The notes beneath the pieces were generated by a model. That model saw only the letters and a program-made list of their open reading frames with translations, searched no databases and had not been told where the DNA came from. Shown here one piece after another: positions 42,383-50,359 of a stretch of DNA of 64,000 nt (positions are counted from its first letter, which is position 1; every line of letters begins with the position of its first letter). The stretch comes from an archaeon GW2011_AR15 (GTDB taxonomy: Archaea > Nanobdellota > Nanobdellia > Woesearchaeales > GW2011-AR15). A program made the position numbers and the translations under genes. The DNA lies in assembly GCA_000830295.1 (NCBI GenBank), contig CP010425.1:99927-163926 (forward strand), given 5' to 3'.

Positions 42383-42955
42383 ATGCTTGTTTTAACCAAA
42401 AAGGAATTTATGGAAGACAGGGAAAAATGGATGAAAGAGATACTCAATGGGAGTGTTTTCATCTATCCGACTGATACTATATACGGTATAGGCTGCAATG
42501 CAAAAAATGACAAGGCGGTCTTGAGAGTCAGGCAGCTGAAGCAACGGCCTGAAAACCCTTTTTCCATTATTGCGCCAAGAAAAGAATGGATTATTGAAAA
42601 CTGTGAGGTTGATGGGATGGGCGAACTTTCCAGGCTGCCAGGACCATATACTTTTATTCTCAGCCTCAACAGTAAGGATATCATATCAGAGCATGTGAAT
42701 CCCGGAAGCGATACTGTCGGCGTGAGGATTCCGGATAATTGGTTCTCAGATATTGTAAGGGAACTGAATGTGCCTATAGTGACCACCTCTGTAAACAAGT
42801 CTGGAAAGGCTTTCATGACCTCTCTTGAGGATGCAGACGAAGATATTAAAAACAGCGTTGATTTCATAATATACGAAGGGCCTAAAAAAGGAAAGCCCTC
42901 CACAATAGTAAGTTTTGACAAAAAGGAAATGAAATTCAAGCTGAGGCAAAAATGA
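42383..42955 (+). CDS. Sua5/YciO/YrdC-family threonylcarbamoyl-AMP synthase
   Basis: This is 190 residues. The YrdC fold is shown by IYPTDTIYGIGCNA, the KQRPENPFSII basic site and VGVRIPD, with TTSVNKSG near the end. The enzyme makes threonylcarbamoyl-AMP from Thr, bicarbonate and ATP for t6A37 of tRNA. It lacks the extra C-terminal Sua5 domain, so it is TsaC/YrdC-sized. Its stop overlaps the next start (ATGA, 42952-42955). A kinase-domain fusion two genes downstream may be loosely related by function. Confidence 0.9.
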   Translation: MLVLTKKEFMEDREKWMKEILNGSVFIYPTDTIYGIGCNAKNDKAVLRVRQLKQRPENPFSIIAPRKEWIIENCEVDGMGELSRLPGPYTFILSLNSKDIISEHVNPGSDTVGVRIPDNWFSDIVRELNVPIVTTSVNKSGKAFMTSLEDADEDIKNSVDFIIYEGPKKGKPSTIVSFDKKEMKFKLRQK

Positions 42956-43557
42956 AGATACTTGCGGCCGGCGATATCCACGGCGACATGGGGCTGGCAA
43001 AGAAGCTGGCAAAGAAAGCAGAAGACGAGAAAGTAGACTTAGTCATATTGTGCGGCGACCTGACCTACAGGGAGCAGAGCACAGAGAATATTGTGGGTCC
43101 TTTTGTCAAGAAGAAAAAAAGAGTCCTGATTATCCCGGGGAACCATGAATCTGTCGCCACTGCTGATTTCCTCGCAGAGTTGTATGGCGTGAAAAACCTC
43201 CATGGATATTCTGTGAAATACGATAATATCGGCATATTCGGGGCAGGCGGCGCCAATATAGGCCCTTTCTCAAAGATGACAGACAAGGAAATATATGACC
43301 TGCTCAAGCAGGGCCATGACAGGCTGAAGGACATAGAGAAGAAAATAATGGTAACACATGTGCACCCTACAGAAAGCAAAATGGAGAAGCTATCTGAATT
43401 TGTGCCTGGAAGCAGCGGAGTGAAAAAGGCCATTGAAAAATTCAAGCCGGATATATTATTGTGCAGCCATGTCCACGAGGCAGAAGGCATAGAGGAAGTC
43501 ATCGGAAGCACAAAAGTCTTCAATGTCGGCAGGCATGGAAGGATAATTGATATATAG
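42952..43557 (+). CDS. calcineurin-like metallophosphoesterase
   Basis: This is 201 residues with the metal motifs GDIHGD, LCGDLT, GNHE, THVHP and CSHVHEAEG (GNHE, and GxH replaced by CSHVH). It binds two metals and cleaves a phosphoester; the substrate is unknown. It is translationally coupled to the YrdC gene by a 4-nt overlap. Confidence 0.88.
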   Translation: MKILAAGDIHGDMGLAKKLAKKAEDEKVDLVILCGDLTYREQSTENIVGPFVKKKKRVLIIPGNHESVATADFLAELYGVKNLHGYSVKYDNIGIFGAGGANIGPFSKMTDKEIYDLLKQGHDRLKDIEKKIMVTHVHPTESKMEKLSEFVPGSSGVKKAIEKFKPDILLCSHVHEAEGIEEVIGSTKVFNVGRHGRIIDI

Positions 43558-43578
43558 TCCTCTATTTTCTTGTACGCT

Positions 43579-44745
43579 ATGGAAGAGACAGTTTACGAGC
43601 CGCGTGAAGACTCTTACCTACTGCAGAAATATGTTGAGGAATACTCAAAAGGCTCAGTGCTTGACATGGGCACCGGCTCAGGGATACAGGCAATAGCCGC
43701 TGCAAAAAACGCCAGAGGGGTCATTGCTGCTGACATAAATCCTGAAGCTGTAAATCAGACCAGGCTTACCGCAGAGATAGAGAAGCTGAAGAACATTAAA
43801 GCAGTTGAATCTGACCTGTTTGAAAAAGTTCCTAAAAAGAAATTTGACCTCATATGCTTTAACCCGCCTTATCTGCCCAAAGAAAAGAATATTGATGATA
43901 TTGCGCTTTTCTCTGCCAGGAGAGGAACAGGGACAACTACAAAATTTCTTGACAGCGCTGCTGATTACCTGAAAAAAGACGGCATTATCCTGCTTGTCAA
44001 CTCATCAATTGCAGACCAAAATAAAATAAACAAAGCCCTTGAAGAAAACCTTCTGGATTCTGTAGTTGTAGAAAAGGAGCACAGGTTTTTCGAGGATATT
44101 TTTGTGATGAGGATAACCAAATCGCCTCTGCTGAAAAAGCTTGATGAACTCGGTATCAGGCATGCGATGGTGTTTGCGCACGGCAAGAGAGGAGTCATAA
44201 TAGCCGGGGATTACAAGAAGAAGAAAGTTGCGGTAAAAGTAAAAAAAACAGGAAGCACAGCACAGGGCACGATAGAGAATGAGGCGTCTTTCCTGAAAAA
44301 GCTGAACAGGAAAGGCATTGGGCCAAAATTAATCATGGCTGAAAAGGACTTCCTGGTGTATGAATTTGCAGAAGGGAGTTTCATTGAGGAATTCTTTGAA
44401 AAGGGCTCAAAAAGAGATATTATACTTGTGCTGAAGAAATTATTTGAGCAGCTTTACACTATGGATAAAATGGGCATAAACAAGTTTGAGATGCATCACC
44501 CTGTCAAGCATATAATCATAAAAAATAATTCTCCTGTTCTTATTGATTTTGAACGATGCAGATATACAGAAGAGCCAAAGAATGTAACCCAGTTCTGCGA
44601 TTTCCTGATTGGAGACAGGGTCACTGGACATTTGAAGAAAAAAAATATAAATCTGGACAAGACAAGGATAATTGAATTAGCAAGGCAGTACAAAGAAAAT
44701 CAGACTAAGGCTAATTTCATGAAAATACTGGAGGAATTAAAATGA
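43579..44745 (+). CDS. fusion of HemK2/Mtq2-like methyltransferase and COG2112-like kinase
   Basis: This is 388 residues from ATG 43579. Residues 1-185 are an N5-glutamine methyltransferase: motif I LDMGTGSG (28-35), acidic AADIN, and NPPY (95-98), which positions the target Gln. Residues ~195-388 resemble an archaeal protein kinase: a glycine loop (GKRGVIIAG), Lys in VAVKVKK, NEASFL, hinge LVYEFAEG, HHPVKHIIIKNN, metal-binding LIDFERC and NVTQF. The usual HxD catalytic Asp is not evident. The methyltransferase half probably modifies aRF1 GGQ. The two halves may act on one translation substrate; that is inference. Confidence 0.82.
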   Translation: MEETVYEPREDSYLLQKYVEEYSKGSVLDMGTGSGIQAIAAAKNARGVIAADINPEAVNQTRLTAEIEKLKNIKAVESDLFEKVPKKKFDLICFNPPYLPKEKNIDDIALFSARRGTGTTTKFLDSAADYLKKDGIILLVNSSIADQNKINKALEENLLDSVVVEKEHRFFEDIFVMRITKSPLLKKLDELGIRHAMVFAHGKRGVIIAGDYKKKKVAVKVKKTGSTAQGTIENEASFLKKLNRKGIGPKLIMAEKDFLVYEFAEGSFIEEFFEKGSKRDIILVLKKLFEQLYTMDKMGINKFEMHHPVKHIIIKNNSPVLIDFERCRYTEEPKNVTQFCDFLIGDRVTGHLKKKNINLDKTRIIELARQYKENQTKANFMKILEELK

Positions 44746-45053
44746 GCCTGTCAGAAAGAGCATACAGATTGCTGAAAAAAGTTCCGAAGGGAAAAGTAAC
44801 AACATATAAGGAAATGGCAAGAGCCCTTAACACAAAAGCATACAGGGCAATCGGCCAGATAATGAGGCACAATCCGGATGCCCCGCATACTCCATGCCAC
44901 AGGTGCGTTGCCTCTGACGGAAGCATTGGTGGGTTTTCCGGGCAGACAAAAGGAAAAGAGATTTCCAGAAAAATAAGCATGCTGAAAAAAGAGGGAGTTA
45001 AGTTTGAGGGGAACAGAATAAAGAATTTTGAAAAAGTCTTATACAGGTTCTAA
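44742..45053 (+). CDS. O6-alkylguanine-DNA alkyltransferase-like protein
   Basis: This is 103 residues, only the DNA-binding/active-site domain of the family. It has the RAIGQIMRHNP helix and the reactive PCHRC, where PCHRV is usual; the extra Cys is unusual. It reverses alkyl damage on guanine by transfer to Cys, or, if of the ATL type, flags it for repair; here the Cys is present. It overlaps the fusion gene by 4 nt and converges with TFB. Confidence 0.88.
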   Translation: MSLSERAYRLLKKVPKGKVTTYKEMARALNTKAYRAIGQIMRHNPDAPHTPCHRCVASDGSIGGFSGQTKGKEISRKISMLKKEGVKFEGNRIKNFEKVLYRF

Positions 45054-45979
45054 TCCTTTGACTTTTTCTTCAGCTTCTTTATCTCGTTCTCAAGGTCCAG
45101 CTTGTCAAGAAGCTCCTTATACCTGTTCCTGATAGTAACTTCTGTTACGCCGGCAACATCAGCAACTTCCCTCTGGGTTCTTTTCTCGCCGTTAATCAGG
45201 GCAGCGACATAAAGCCCTGCTGCTGCGATTCCTGTAGGCCCTCTCCCTGAGGTGAGCTCCTGCTTCTGCGCCATCTCGATTATCTCGACAGCCTTGCTCT
45301 GCGTCTTTGGAGACAGCTTCAGTGAACTGGAAAATCTTGGTATATAATCAATAGGGTTGCTCGGCAGTATTGAGATTGCAAGCTCCCTTGTTATGAACCT
45401 GTAGGTCCTCCCGACTTCCTTTTTCTCGATGCCTGATGCCTCGCTAAGCTCGTCTAAAGTCCTGGGCACTTCATGGCGCCTGCATGCTGCATACAATGCT
45501 CCTGCAACAACGCTCTCCATGCTCCTTCCCCTTACAAGCCCCCTCTGAACAGCCATTGTATATATCCTTGCTGCCTCTTCCTCAACTGATTTGGGAAGCT
45601 TTAGGTATGATGAAACCCTCTTCAGCTCTGCCAGGGCAAGCTTTAGGTTCCTCTCTATGGCTGTTGATATCCTGTACTGCCATTTCCTTAACCTGAAAAA
45701 CTTGTTCTTTGACTTGTTTGTAAGAGAATAAAGGTCTGCCTTTCTTCCGACTTCTGTCCCAAGCCCCTGGTCATACTGCGTGTATGTTATGGGCGCCCCA
45801 GTCCTTCTTCTGCTCTCGCCTGAATCAGAATCGAACTCACGCCATTCCTGGCCGAAGTCCACCATCTTTTCCTCGACAACAAGACCGCAGTCCTTACAGA
45901 TGACTTCGCCTTTCTCTTTGTTCCAGAATAAATTAACTCCCCCGCATTCAGGGCACTTTCTCACAATATCTCTATCCAC
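45050..45979 (-). CDS. tfb: transcription initiation factor B
   Basis: This is 309 residues starting with GTG, with a purine-rich GGTGGGGGTGTGAAGG before it. The N-terminal zinc ribbon is KCPECGG...CKDCG. The B-finger region (EWREFDSDSG) follows, then two cyclin-like repeats of ~90 residues (about 115-205 and 210-300) that bind TBP and the BRE. It is full length and should be the general factor. TATA-like boxes (TTTTTTAAAC and CTTTTTAAATC) lie at about 46012-46046. Confidence 0.95.
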   Translation of the reverse strand: MDRDIVRKCPECGGVNLFWNKEKGEVICKDCGLVVEEKMVDFGQEWREFDSDSGESRRRTGAPITYTQYDQGLGTEVGRKADLYSLTNKSKNKFFRLRKWQYRISTAIERNLKLALAELKRVSSYLKLPKSVEEEAARIYTMAVQRGLVRGRSMESVVAGALYAACRRHEVPRTLDELSEASGIEKKEVGRTYRFITRELAISILPSNPIDYIPRFSSSLKLSPKTQSKAVEIIEMAQKQELTSGRGPTGIAAAGLYVAALINGEKRTQREVADVAGVTEVTIRNRYKELLDKLDLENEIKKLKKKSKD

Positions 45980-46084
45980 CCTTCACACCCCCACCTATTA
46001 GTAAAAACATTAAGTTTAAAAAATGAACAATGAGAAGATTTAAAAAGCTTTCGGTTGCCTGGACTTTCTGCCCAAAATTGAAAT

Positions 46085-46150
46085 TAAAAAATAAAGTATA
46101 TTAGAAAGGAGGAGTCGGGTATAATCCCTGGCCTCCTTTCCGTTGTTATA
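46085..46150 (-). ncRNA. candidate small hairpin RNA
   Basis: GAAAGGAGG (46104-46112) pairs with CCTCCTTTC (46132-46140), and GGG/CCC can pair inside the loop. On the minus strand a strong TATA box (AAATTTATATATAAG, 46169-46183) lies about 25-30 nt before the hairpin, and a T-rich tract (TTTATTTTTT) follows it, as for a short terminated transcript. The RNA could also be the 5' leader of TFB. No family is recognised. Confidence 0.35.
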
Positions 46151-46245
46151 GTATAAGAATAGTTATAACTTATATATAAATTTACTGGAATATTACAGGA
46201 ATATTATTGGGATAATACCCTAATATTACTTAAATTATATTAAGA

Positions 46246-46830
46246 TTATAATACTATTTTATCAAACATATCATCTAAACGAATAACTTTATCCGCCGAT
46301 CTCATAGTTTCATCTCCTAGAGCAGAAATAAACGAAACAACCCATACTCTCACTCCTTTTTTCTTTATATAATTTATCGCATCTTCAAAATCGTTATCTC
46401 CACTTACTATGATTGCAATATCATATGCTTTCTCGAATGCTAAACCCATTATGTCAGTAGCTAAAGAAACATCAACACCTTTCTGATATGGGATGTTCGT
46501 ATCGACTTTCTTACAATGTTTACATTCATTTTTTTTATACCTTAAATCTTTGGTTACTATAGTAACACCTAATCCACGCAGCATATCAAAAAAACCCTGT
46601 TTTTTATCACCTATTGGATTTGGTATAGCATCGTAGAAATATCCCCTAATATAGTGTGTATCTTTCGTAATTTCTTTTAGAAGTTTTGCGTAATCAAGTT
46701 TCTTCATTAACTCCTCTTTTTTAGATGCTCCACTTGTCTTTGTATATCCCTTTTGCTTACAATATGTCCACCAACCACCTAATATATTACTTGCGTCAAT
46801 AAAAACCATGCTCTTGTTTTCGGTTGCCAT
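46246..46830 (-). CDS. NYN-domain (PIN-like) nuclease
   Basis: This is 194 residues from ATG 46830; a TTG at 46836 is less likely. Acidic active-site segments are FIDASNI, KGVDVSLATDIM and VSGDNDFEDAI, as in the LabA/NYN group of RNases. A CxxC..C pair (ECKHCKK) is present in the middle. The domain cuts RNA with a divalent metal. Composition is more AT-rich than its neighbours. It is preceded by AT-rich sequence with repeated GGAATATTA-like words at 46185-46245. Confidence 0.85.
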   Translation of the reverse strand: MATENKSMVFIDASNILGGWWTYCKQKGYTKTSGASKKEELMKKLDYAKLLKEITKDTHYIRGYFYDAIPNPIGDKKQGFFDMLRGLGVTIVTKDLRYKKNECKHCKKVDTNIPYQKGVDVSLATDIMGLAFEKAYDIAIIVSGDNDFEDAINYIKKKGVRVWVVSFISALGDETMRSADKVIRLDDMFDKIVL

Positions 46831-46881
46831 CTTCAAAATAATAAGGGACCTATTTATAAATATTATGAAACAGAATAACTT

Positions 46882-47109
46882 TTATTGATTATATTTAATT
46901 ATGAAAGCAACTATCAGAGAGCCTAATGCAGCAATAAACCAATATCCTCCTCTCAATAAATCTATATCCTCTGTATTATGAGTGGCACTTTGGAAGAACA
47001 TGCCGTTACCGAATGCCAAGTTTATATATTGAGCCAAACAAATTAGACCAACTATAAAGAATACCCAGCCCAGCATAATTACTGGATTTAATTGTGCTTT
47101 CTTGTTCAT
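46882..47109 (-). CDS. small two-helix membrane protein
   Basis: This is 75 residues from the ATG at 47109 (MNKKAQLNPVIMLGW). Two hydrophobic helices (PVIMLGWVFFIVGLICLAQY and YWFIAALGSLIVAFIIKY) flank an outside loop. Reading from further upstream (47271) would add a stretch with no coding character that overlaps the phosphorylase gene. A TATA-like box (ACTTATATAGTT) lies at about 47125-47140. Function is unknown. Confidence 0.55.
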   Translation of the reverse strand: MNKKAQLNPVIMLGWVFFIVGLICLAQYINLAFGNGMFFQSATHNTEDIDLLRGGYWFIAALGSLIVAFIIKYNQ

Positions 47110-47242
47110 GTTTGTGTAACTTATCTTATTAACTATATAAGTCTGTGCTAACATAATGTTAACAAAATTACTTTCCGCACACCGCTTTGGGTTTCTAAAC
47201 AGGCCCTGATTTTTGCACAAAGTCGGTTGCTCAGACTTTGTT

Positions 47243-48040
47243 CTAATAAGAAACAATAATCTCCTTGGCAATATTAGTCAGGTATCCGCCTGCTTTCTTC
47301 ATGACCTTGAGTGTCTGTTCATGGCTGACAATCATGTCTTTTGAGAGCCCTTCTGCATAATTGACATTAGAGGCAATGGCTGCAAACGGGATATTCATCT
47401 GCTTCAGCAGCATAACCTCTGGAACTGTTGTCATGCCTACTACCCGCATGGCATTAAGGCATCTTGTCTCCTTTTCTAAAACTTTTATCTCTTCAGGGGT
47501 TTCAAAAGCATCCCCGCCGTTGTAGATGTATACCCCTTTCATCATATCATATCCTGCAGCCTTTATTGCGCTGAATACCCTCACTATAAGCTTTGGATCA
47601 AAAGGCTCTCCCATGCTAGGATGGACATTAAGGGCACTGGCTCCAAAACTGTGCTGGGAAGCTGCAACTCCCCTTACATAAGAATAGGGCACAACAAAGC
47701 AGCCCTTGTCTGCCAGTGGTATCTGCATGTCAAGAGCGCCGACAGCAGTAGTGCCATAGACTGCCTGGACACCAAGTTTGTAAAGCTGCCAGATATTGGC
47801 CTCATACCCTCTCTGCCTCACAAGTTCTGCAGGGGTCCTTGTCGGCTTGCCTCCTTCTGACTCGCCATGCCTCGGAAGGATAACTACATTTGTATTCCCG
47901 TGCTTTCCTGTATAATATGAAAGAACTGTGCCGAATTCATTTGCAACATGTTCGTGCTGCGTAACTTCTGCAAGAAGGCCTTCAAGCCCCTGCGCAAGAC
48001 CGCTGCCGCCGATAAAAGCTACTGTTTTAGATTCAGCCAT
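47243..48040 (-). CDS. purine nucleoside phosphorylase / MTA phosphorylase family
   Basis: This is 265 residues with the family P-loop-like start FIGGSGL, phosphate-binding LPRHGE, substrate region YGTTAVGAL and VVGMTTVPEVML with FAAIASNVNYAEG. It splits purine nucleosides or methylthioadenosine with phosphate in salvage; the specificity cannot be set by eye. Length is normal. It stands alone, with a TATA-like box just upstream of the ATG. Confidence 0.9.
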   Translation of the reverse strand: MAESKTVAFIGGSGLAQGLEGLLAEVTQHEHVANEFGTVLSYYTGKHGNTNVVILPRHGESEGGKPTRTPAELVRQRGYEANIWQLYKLGVQAVYGTTAVGALDMQIPLADKGCFVVPYSYVRGVAASQHSFGASALNVHPSMGEPFDPKLIVRVFSAIKAAGYDMMKGVYIYNGGDAFETPEEIKVLEKETRCLNAMRVVGMTTVPEVMLLKQMNIPFAAIASNVNYAEGLSKDMIVSHEQTLKVMKKAGGYLTNIAKEIIVSY

Positions 48041-48065
48041 TTAAGGCAAGAGAAATATGTTATAT

Positions 48066-48374
48066 TTATAGCTTTTCAAAAACATACGGCTTCATCCTGC
48101 AGACTTTTTCAAGGTATTGCACTGCCTGCTCCCTTAAAGGCTCCAGTGTTTCCCATCCATATAAGTAGTCGTCAGGTGCATACGCTATGTCAACTAGTTT
48201 ACCGCTCCCGTTGCTAATTACTACCCTTATATGCTGCAAACCAATATCAGTAACATCCTTAATCCAAAAAACAATATCTGATTTTCTTAAATCCTTTTGT
48301 CCAAAATACTGCACAGCCTGCTCAATATGGGAATCCAGATCGCTATGCAATTCAGAATAAAATCCCTTTTGCAT
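48066..48374 (-). CDS. hypothetical protein, 102 residues
   Basis: A soluble protein with mixed helices and strands (SDIVFWIKDVTDIGL, IRVVISNGSGKLVDIAY). No family is recognised. It lies 25 nt upstream of the phosphorylase start and could share its message. No metal or catalytic motif is visible. Confidence 0.5.
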   Translation of the reverse strand: MQKGFYSELHSDLDSHIEQAVQYFGQKDLRKSDIVFWIKDVTDIGLQHIRVVISNGSGKLVDIAYAPDDYLYGWETLEPLREQAVQYLEKVCRMKPYVFEKL

Positions 48375-48461
48375 AACGAGGGGAAGGTAAATTTATATAA
48401 AAATCTATTTCCTGGCGCTCATTAGAAAATTTTATATATTCTTTAAACAAATGGAGGACTG

Positions 48462-49070
48462 ATGAATAAGAACTATCTCTTCATGGCTGCCTTATTGCTT
48501 GTCCTAAGCTCATGCACTTTTGCAGGGAACGGAGGCGGCCCGGAGCTTCCTGAAGAGATGCATCTGTGGGCTGTGTCTGCAGAGGCAAGTGACTCTTATG
48601 GGGGTGCATTCGGCGGAAACAGGGATGACCAGAGCGCTTTTGCAGCAACAGGAGAATCAGATGTAGCGGAATGCGGGGACAACCCAAGGGCATGGGTCAT
48701 CAGCCAGGAGGATGACGGCCTGCACTGGATTGAGCTTACATATGACAAGTTTGTCTATGTCTCAGGAATAAAAGTTGCAGAATCATTCAGCCCCGGTGCT
48801 GTTGTGAAGATAGAGCTGAAAAACGGCTCAGATTATTTTACAATGTGGGAAGGAAAGTACACAACAAAGACATGCCCCTATGTGCTCGAGAGAAAATACA
48901 GCGCAATGGAAGGCAACATAACACTGAACATGACCCCCTTCAACACAGACACAGTAAGGATTACCCTGGATACTGATGTGCCTGGATGGAACGAGATAGA
49001 TGTTGTCCAGCTCAGCGGATATGCGCAGAAATGGTATTTGTTCAACAGCACGCTTGTTATAGAAGAATAA
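48462..49070 (+). CDS. lipoprotein with a discoidin-like domain
   Basis: This is 202 residues with a clear signal and lipobox LVLSSC (Cys18). The rest looks like an F5/8-type C (discoidin) beta-sandwich: AVSAEASDSYGG, a D/E-rich loop, HWIELTYDKFVYVSGIKV, VDIELKNGSDYF-like strands and DTVRITLDTD. Such domains bind sugars or surfaces. It has three extracellular Cys residues apart from the lipidated one. The TATA-like TTTTATATATTC is at about 48429-48440. Confidence 0.65.
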   Translation: MNKNYLFMAALLLVLSSCTFAGNGGGPELPEEMHLWAVSAEASDSYGGAFGGNRDDQSAFAATGESDVAECGDNPRAWVISQEDDGLHWIELTYDKFVYVSGIKVAESFSPGAVVKIELKNGSDYFTMWEGKYTTKTCPYVLERKYSAMEGNITLNMTPFNTDTVRITLDTDVPGWNEIDVVQLSGYAQKWYLFNSTLVIEE

Positions 49071-49072
49071 GC

Positions 49073-49627
49073 TTATCTTCCTACAAATATAAGATACTTC
49101 TCATCGCCCTGAAGCTCTGAAAGTATCCTCTTTATTATTATCTTTACCGGGTCAGGCATCAGCTTGACTCTTGCCTTAAGGTCATCAAAACTCTTGAAAG
49201 GCTCTATTCTCCTCTCTTCAACAATTTCCCACATGTGCTTTTTTCCGAGTCCTGGAAGAAGCTCAAGCACATGCATCCTTGTCGTAAGCGGCTGTGCCTT
49301 GTTATAGAAATCCAGATACCTCTGCGGGTTGCTCATTACAATCTCCTTGACAACAAGCTCAAGCTCTGCTTTTGCTGTTGCTGTCAGCTTGTTGGGGTCA
49401 AGCTTGCCATTGACATGGTGTATCTTATCACGCTTGCCCTCTCCTATATAGACCTCATCATGGATATTAAGAGTAATATCTTTCTTTGGGACTGCTTCCA
49501 GCAAAACAAGGGTTGTTTTCCCCAGAGCCTGGACTATTGCAGTCTTCCTGTAGCTTGGGGTATTGTCGAAAGCATACCCGTGAGGAAGGTAGTCCAGCAC
49601 TATTGCGTATTCTTCTTTTTGCATCAT
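49073..49627 (-). CDS. DUF655 protein (RNA-binding, translation-linked)
   Basis: This is 184 residues matching the archaeal DUF655 family: EYAIVLDYLPHGY start, a small beta-barrel with VYIGEGKRDKIHHV, then helix-hairpin-helix LELLPGLGKKHMWEIVEERR. It is always found near rpoF and rpl21e in archaea, as here. It is predicted to bind nucleic acid. A Met at 49624 is an equal start. It converges with the lipoprotein gene. Confidence 0.9.
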   Translation of the reverse strand: MMQKEEYAIVLDYLPHGYAFDNTPSYRKTAIVQALGKTTLVLLEAVPKKDITLNIHDEVYIGEGKRDKIHHVNGKLDPNKLTATAKAELELVVKEIVMSNPQRYLDFYNKAQPLTTRMHVLELLPGLGKKHMWEIVEERRIEPFKSFDDLKARVKLMPDPVKIIIKRILSELQGDEKYLIFVGR

Positions 49628-49676
49628 TTTTGGTTATTGGTGAGAAATATTTAAATGTTTGCGCTGAAAGTTCTTT

Positions 49677-50027
49677 TCAGCTGTTAGGAATGTATTTCTT
49701 GAGTGTAGAAATCATTTTTTCCATGTTCTCTTTATTGACGGTAAGCGTGTATCCCTGAAGTATGACTTTCAGCTCCTCGACACTTGCAGGCAGAAGGTCC
49801 AGTATTTTTTTTACATGGACTTCCTTAAGCCTTGGGACCTCCAGTTTCAGCAGCTCTTCTTCAAGTGCTTCTGCATCTTTTGGCTTTAGGATAACAAAGT
49901 TGTTCAGGTATTCCTCTGTCTTTGCAGCCCTGACTGAAAGCTCTTCATCTCTCTTCTTTATCTTTGTCATCTCTTTCTTGAGATCATAGATACTGATAGG
50001 GACTTCTTCCTGCATCTTAGGCTTCAT
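49677..50027 (-). CDS. rpoF: RNA polymerase subunit F (Rpb4-like)
   Basis: This is 116 residues with the Rpb4 helical pattern (YDLKKEMTKIKKRDEEL, TEEYLNNFVILKPKDAEALEEEL, IVDLLP-like LDLLPASVEELKVIL). With RpoE it forms the polymerase stalk. It overlaps the L21e gene by 4 nt. The order L21e, RpoF, DUF655 is the standard archaeal arrangement. Confidence 0.92.
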   Translation of the reverse strand: MKPKMQEEVPISIYDLKKEMTKIKKRDEELSVRAAKTEEYLNNFVILKPKDAEALEEELLKLEVPRLKEVHVKKILDLLPASVEELKVILQGYTLTVNKENMEKMISTLKKYIPNS

Positions 50028-50317
50028 TTTTCAGACCTCTTAAGATGAATAGGATGGACAATAAGAAGCTTTTCTTTTCTGCCGTCTTTTATGAGAACTT
50101 CATAGCATTCTCCTCTTTTGCCGAGGACCATGCCTGATTTTCCATGAAACCTTGGATAATACATGCCATTCTGGTAAGCCGGCTCTGCTTTCATGACTAC
50201 TTTTTCTCCATTTTTAAATTCCTGGAAAAATTTCCTCAGAGAGATTTTGCCCTTTTCCTTATGGCCTTTGCTGAGCTTTCCTCTGGTTTTCCTTCTGAAA
50301 GATCCATGGTGTTGCAT
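50024..50317 (-). CDS. rpl21e: ribosomal protein L21e
   Basis: This is 97 residues, basic. FRRKTRGKLSK start, KGKISLRKFFQEF and KVVMKAEPAYQNGMYYPRFHGKSG match L21e, with the HPIHLKR end. It is part of the large subunit in archaea and eukaryotes. It is the first gene of the L21e-RpoF-DUF655 unit. Confidence 0.95.
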   Translation of the reverse strand: MQHHGSFRRKTRGKLSKGHKEKGKISLRKFFQEFKNGEKVVMKAEPAYQNGMYYPRFHGKSGMVLGKRGECYEVLIKDGRKEKLLIVHPIHLKRSEK

Positions 50318-50359
50318 AGTGCTGAGAAAAAAGACACAGTTTATAAAGATTATGATTGG

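Noticed and set aside
46882-47271. Longer 129-residue version of the two-helix protein
   Set aside because: The first 54 residues would overlap the phosphorylase gene and lack coding character; the internal ATG at 47109 has a TATA-like box.
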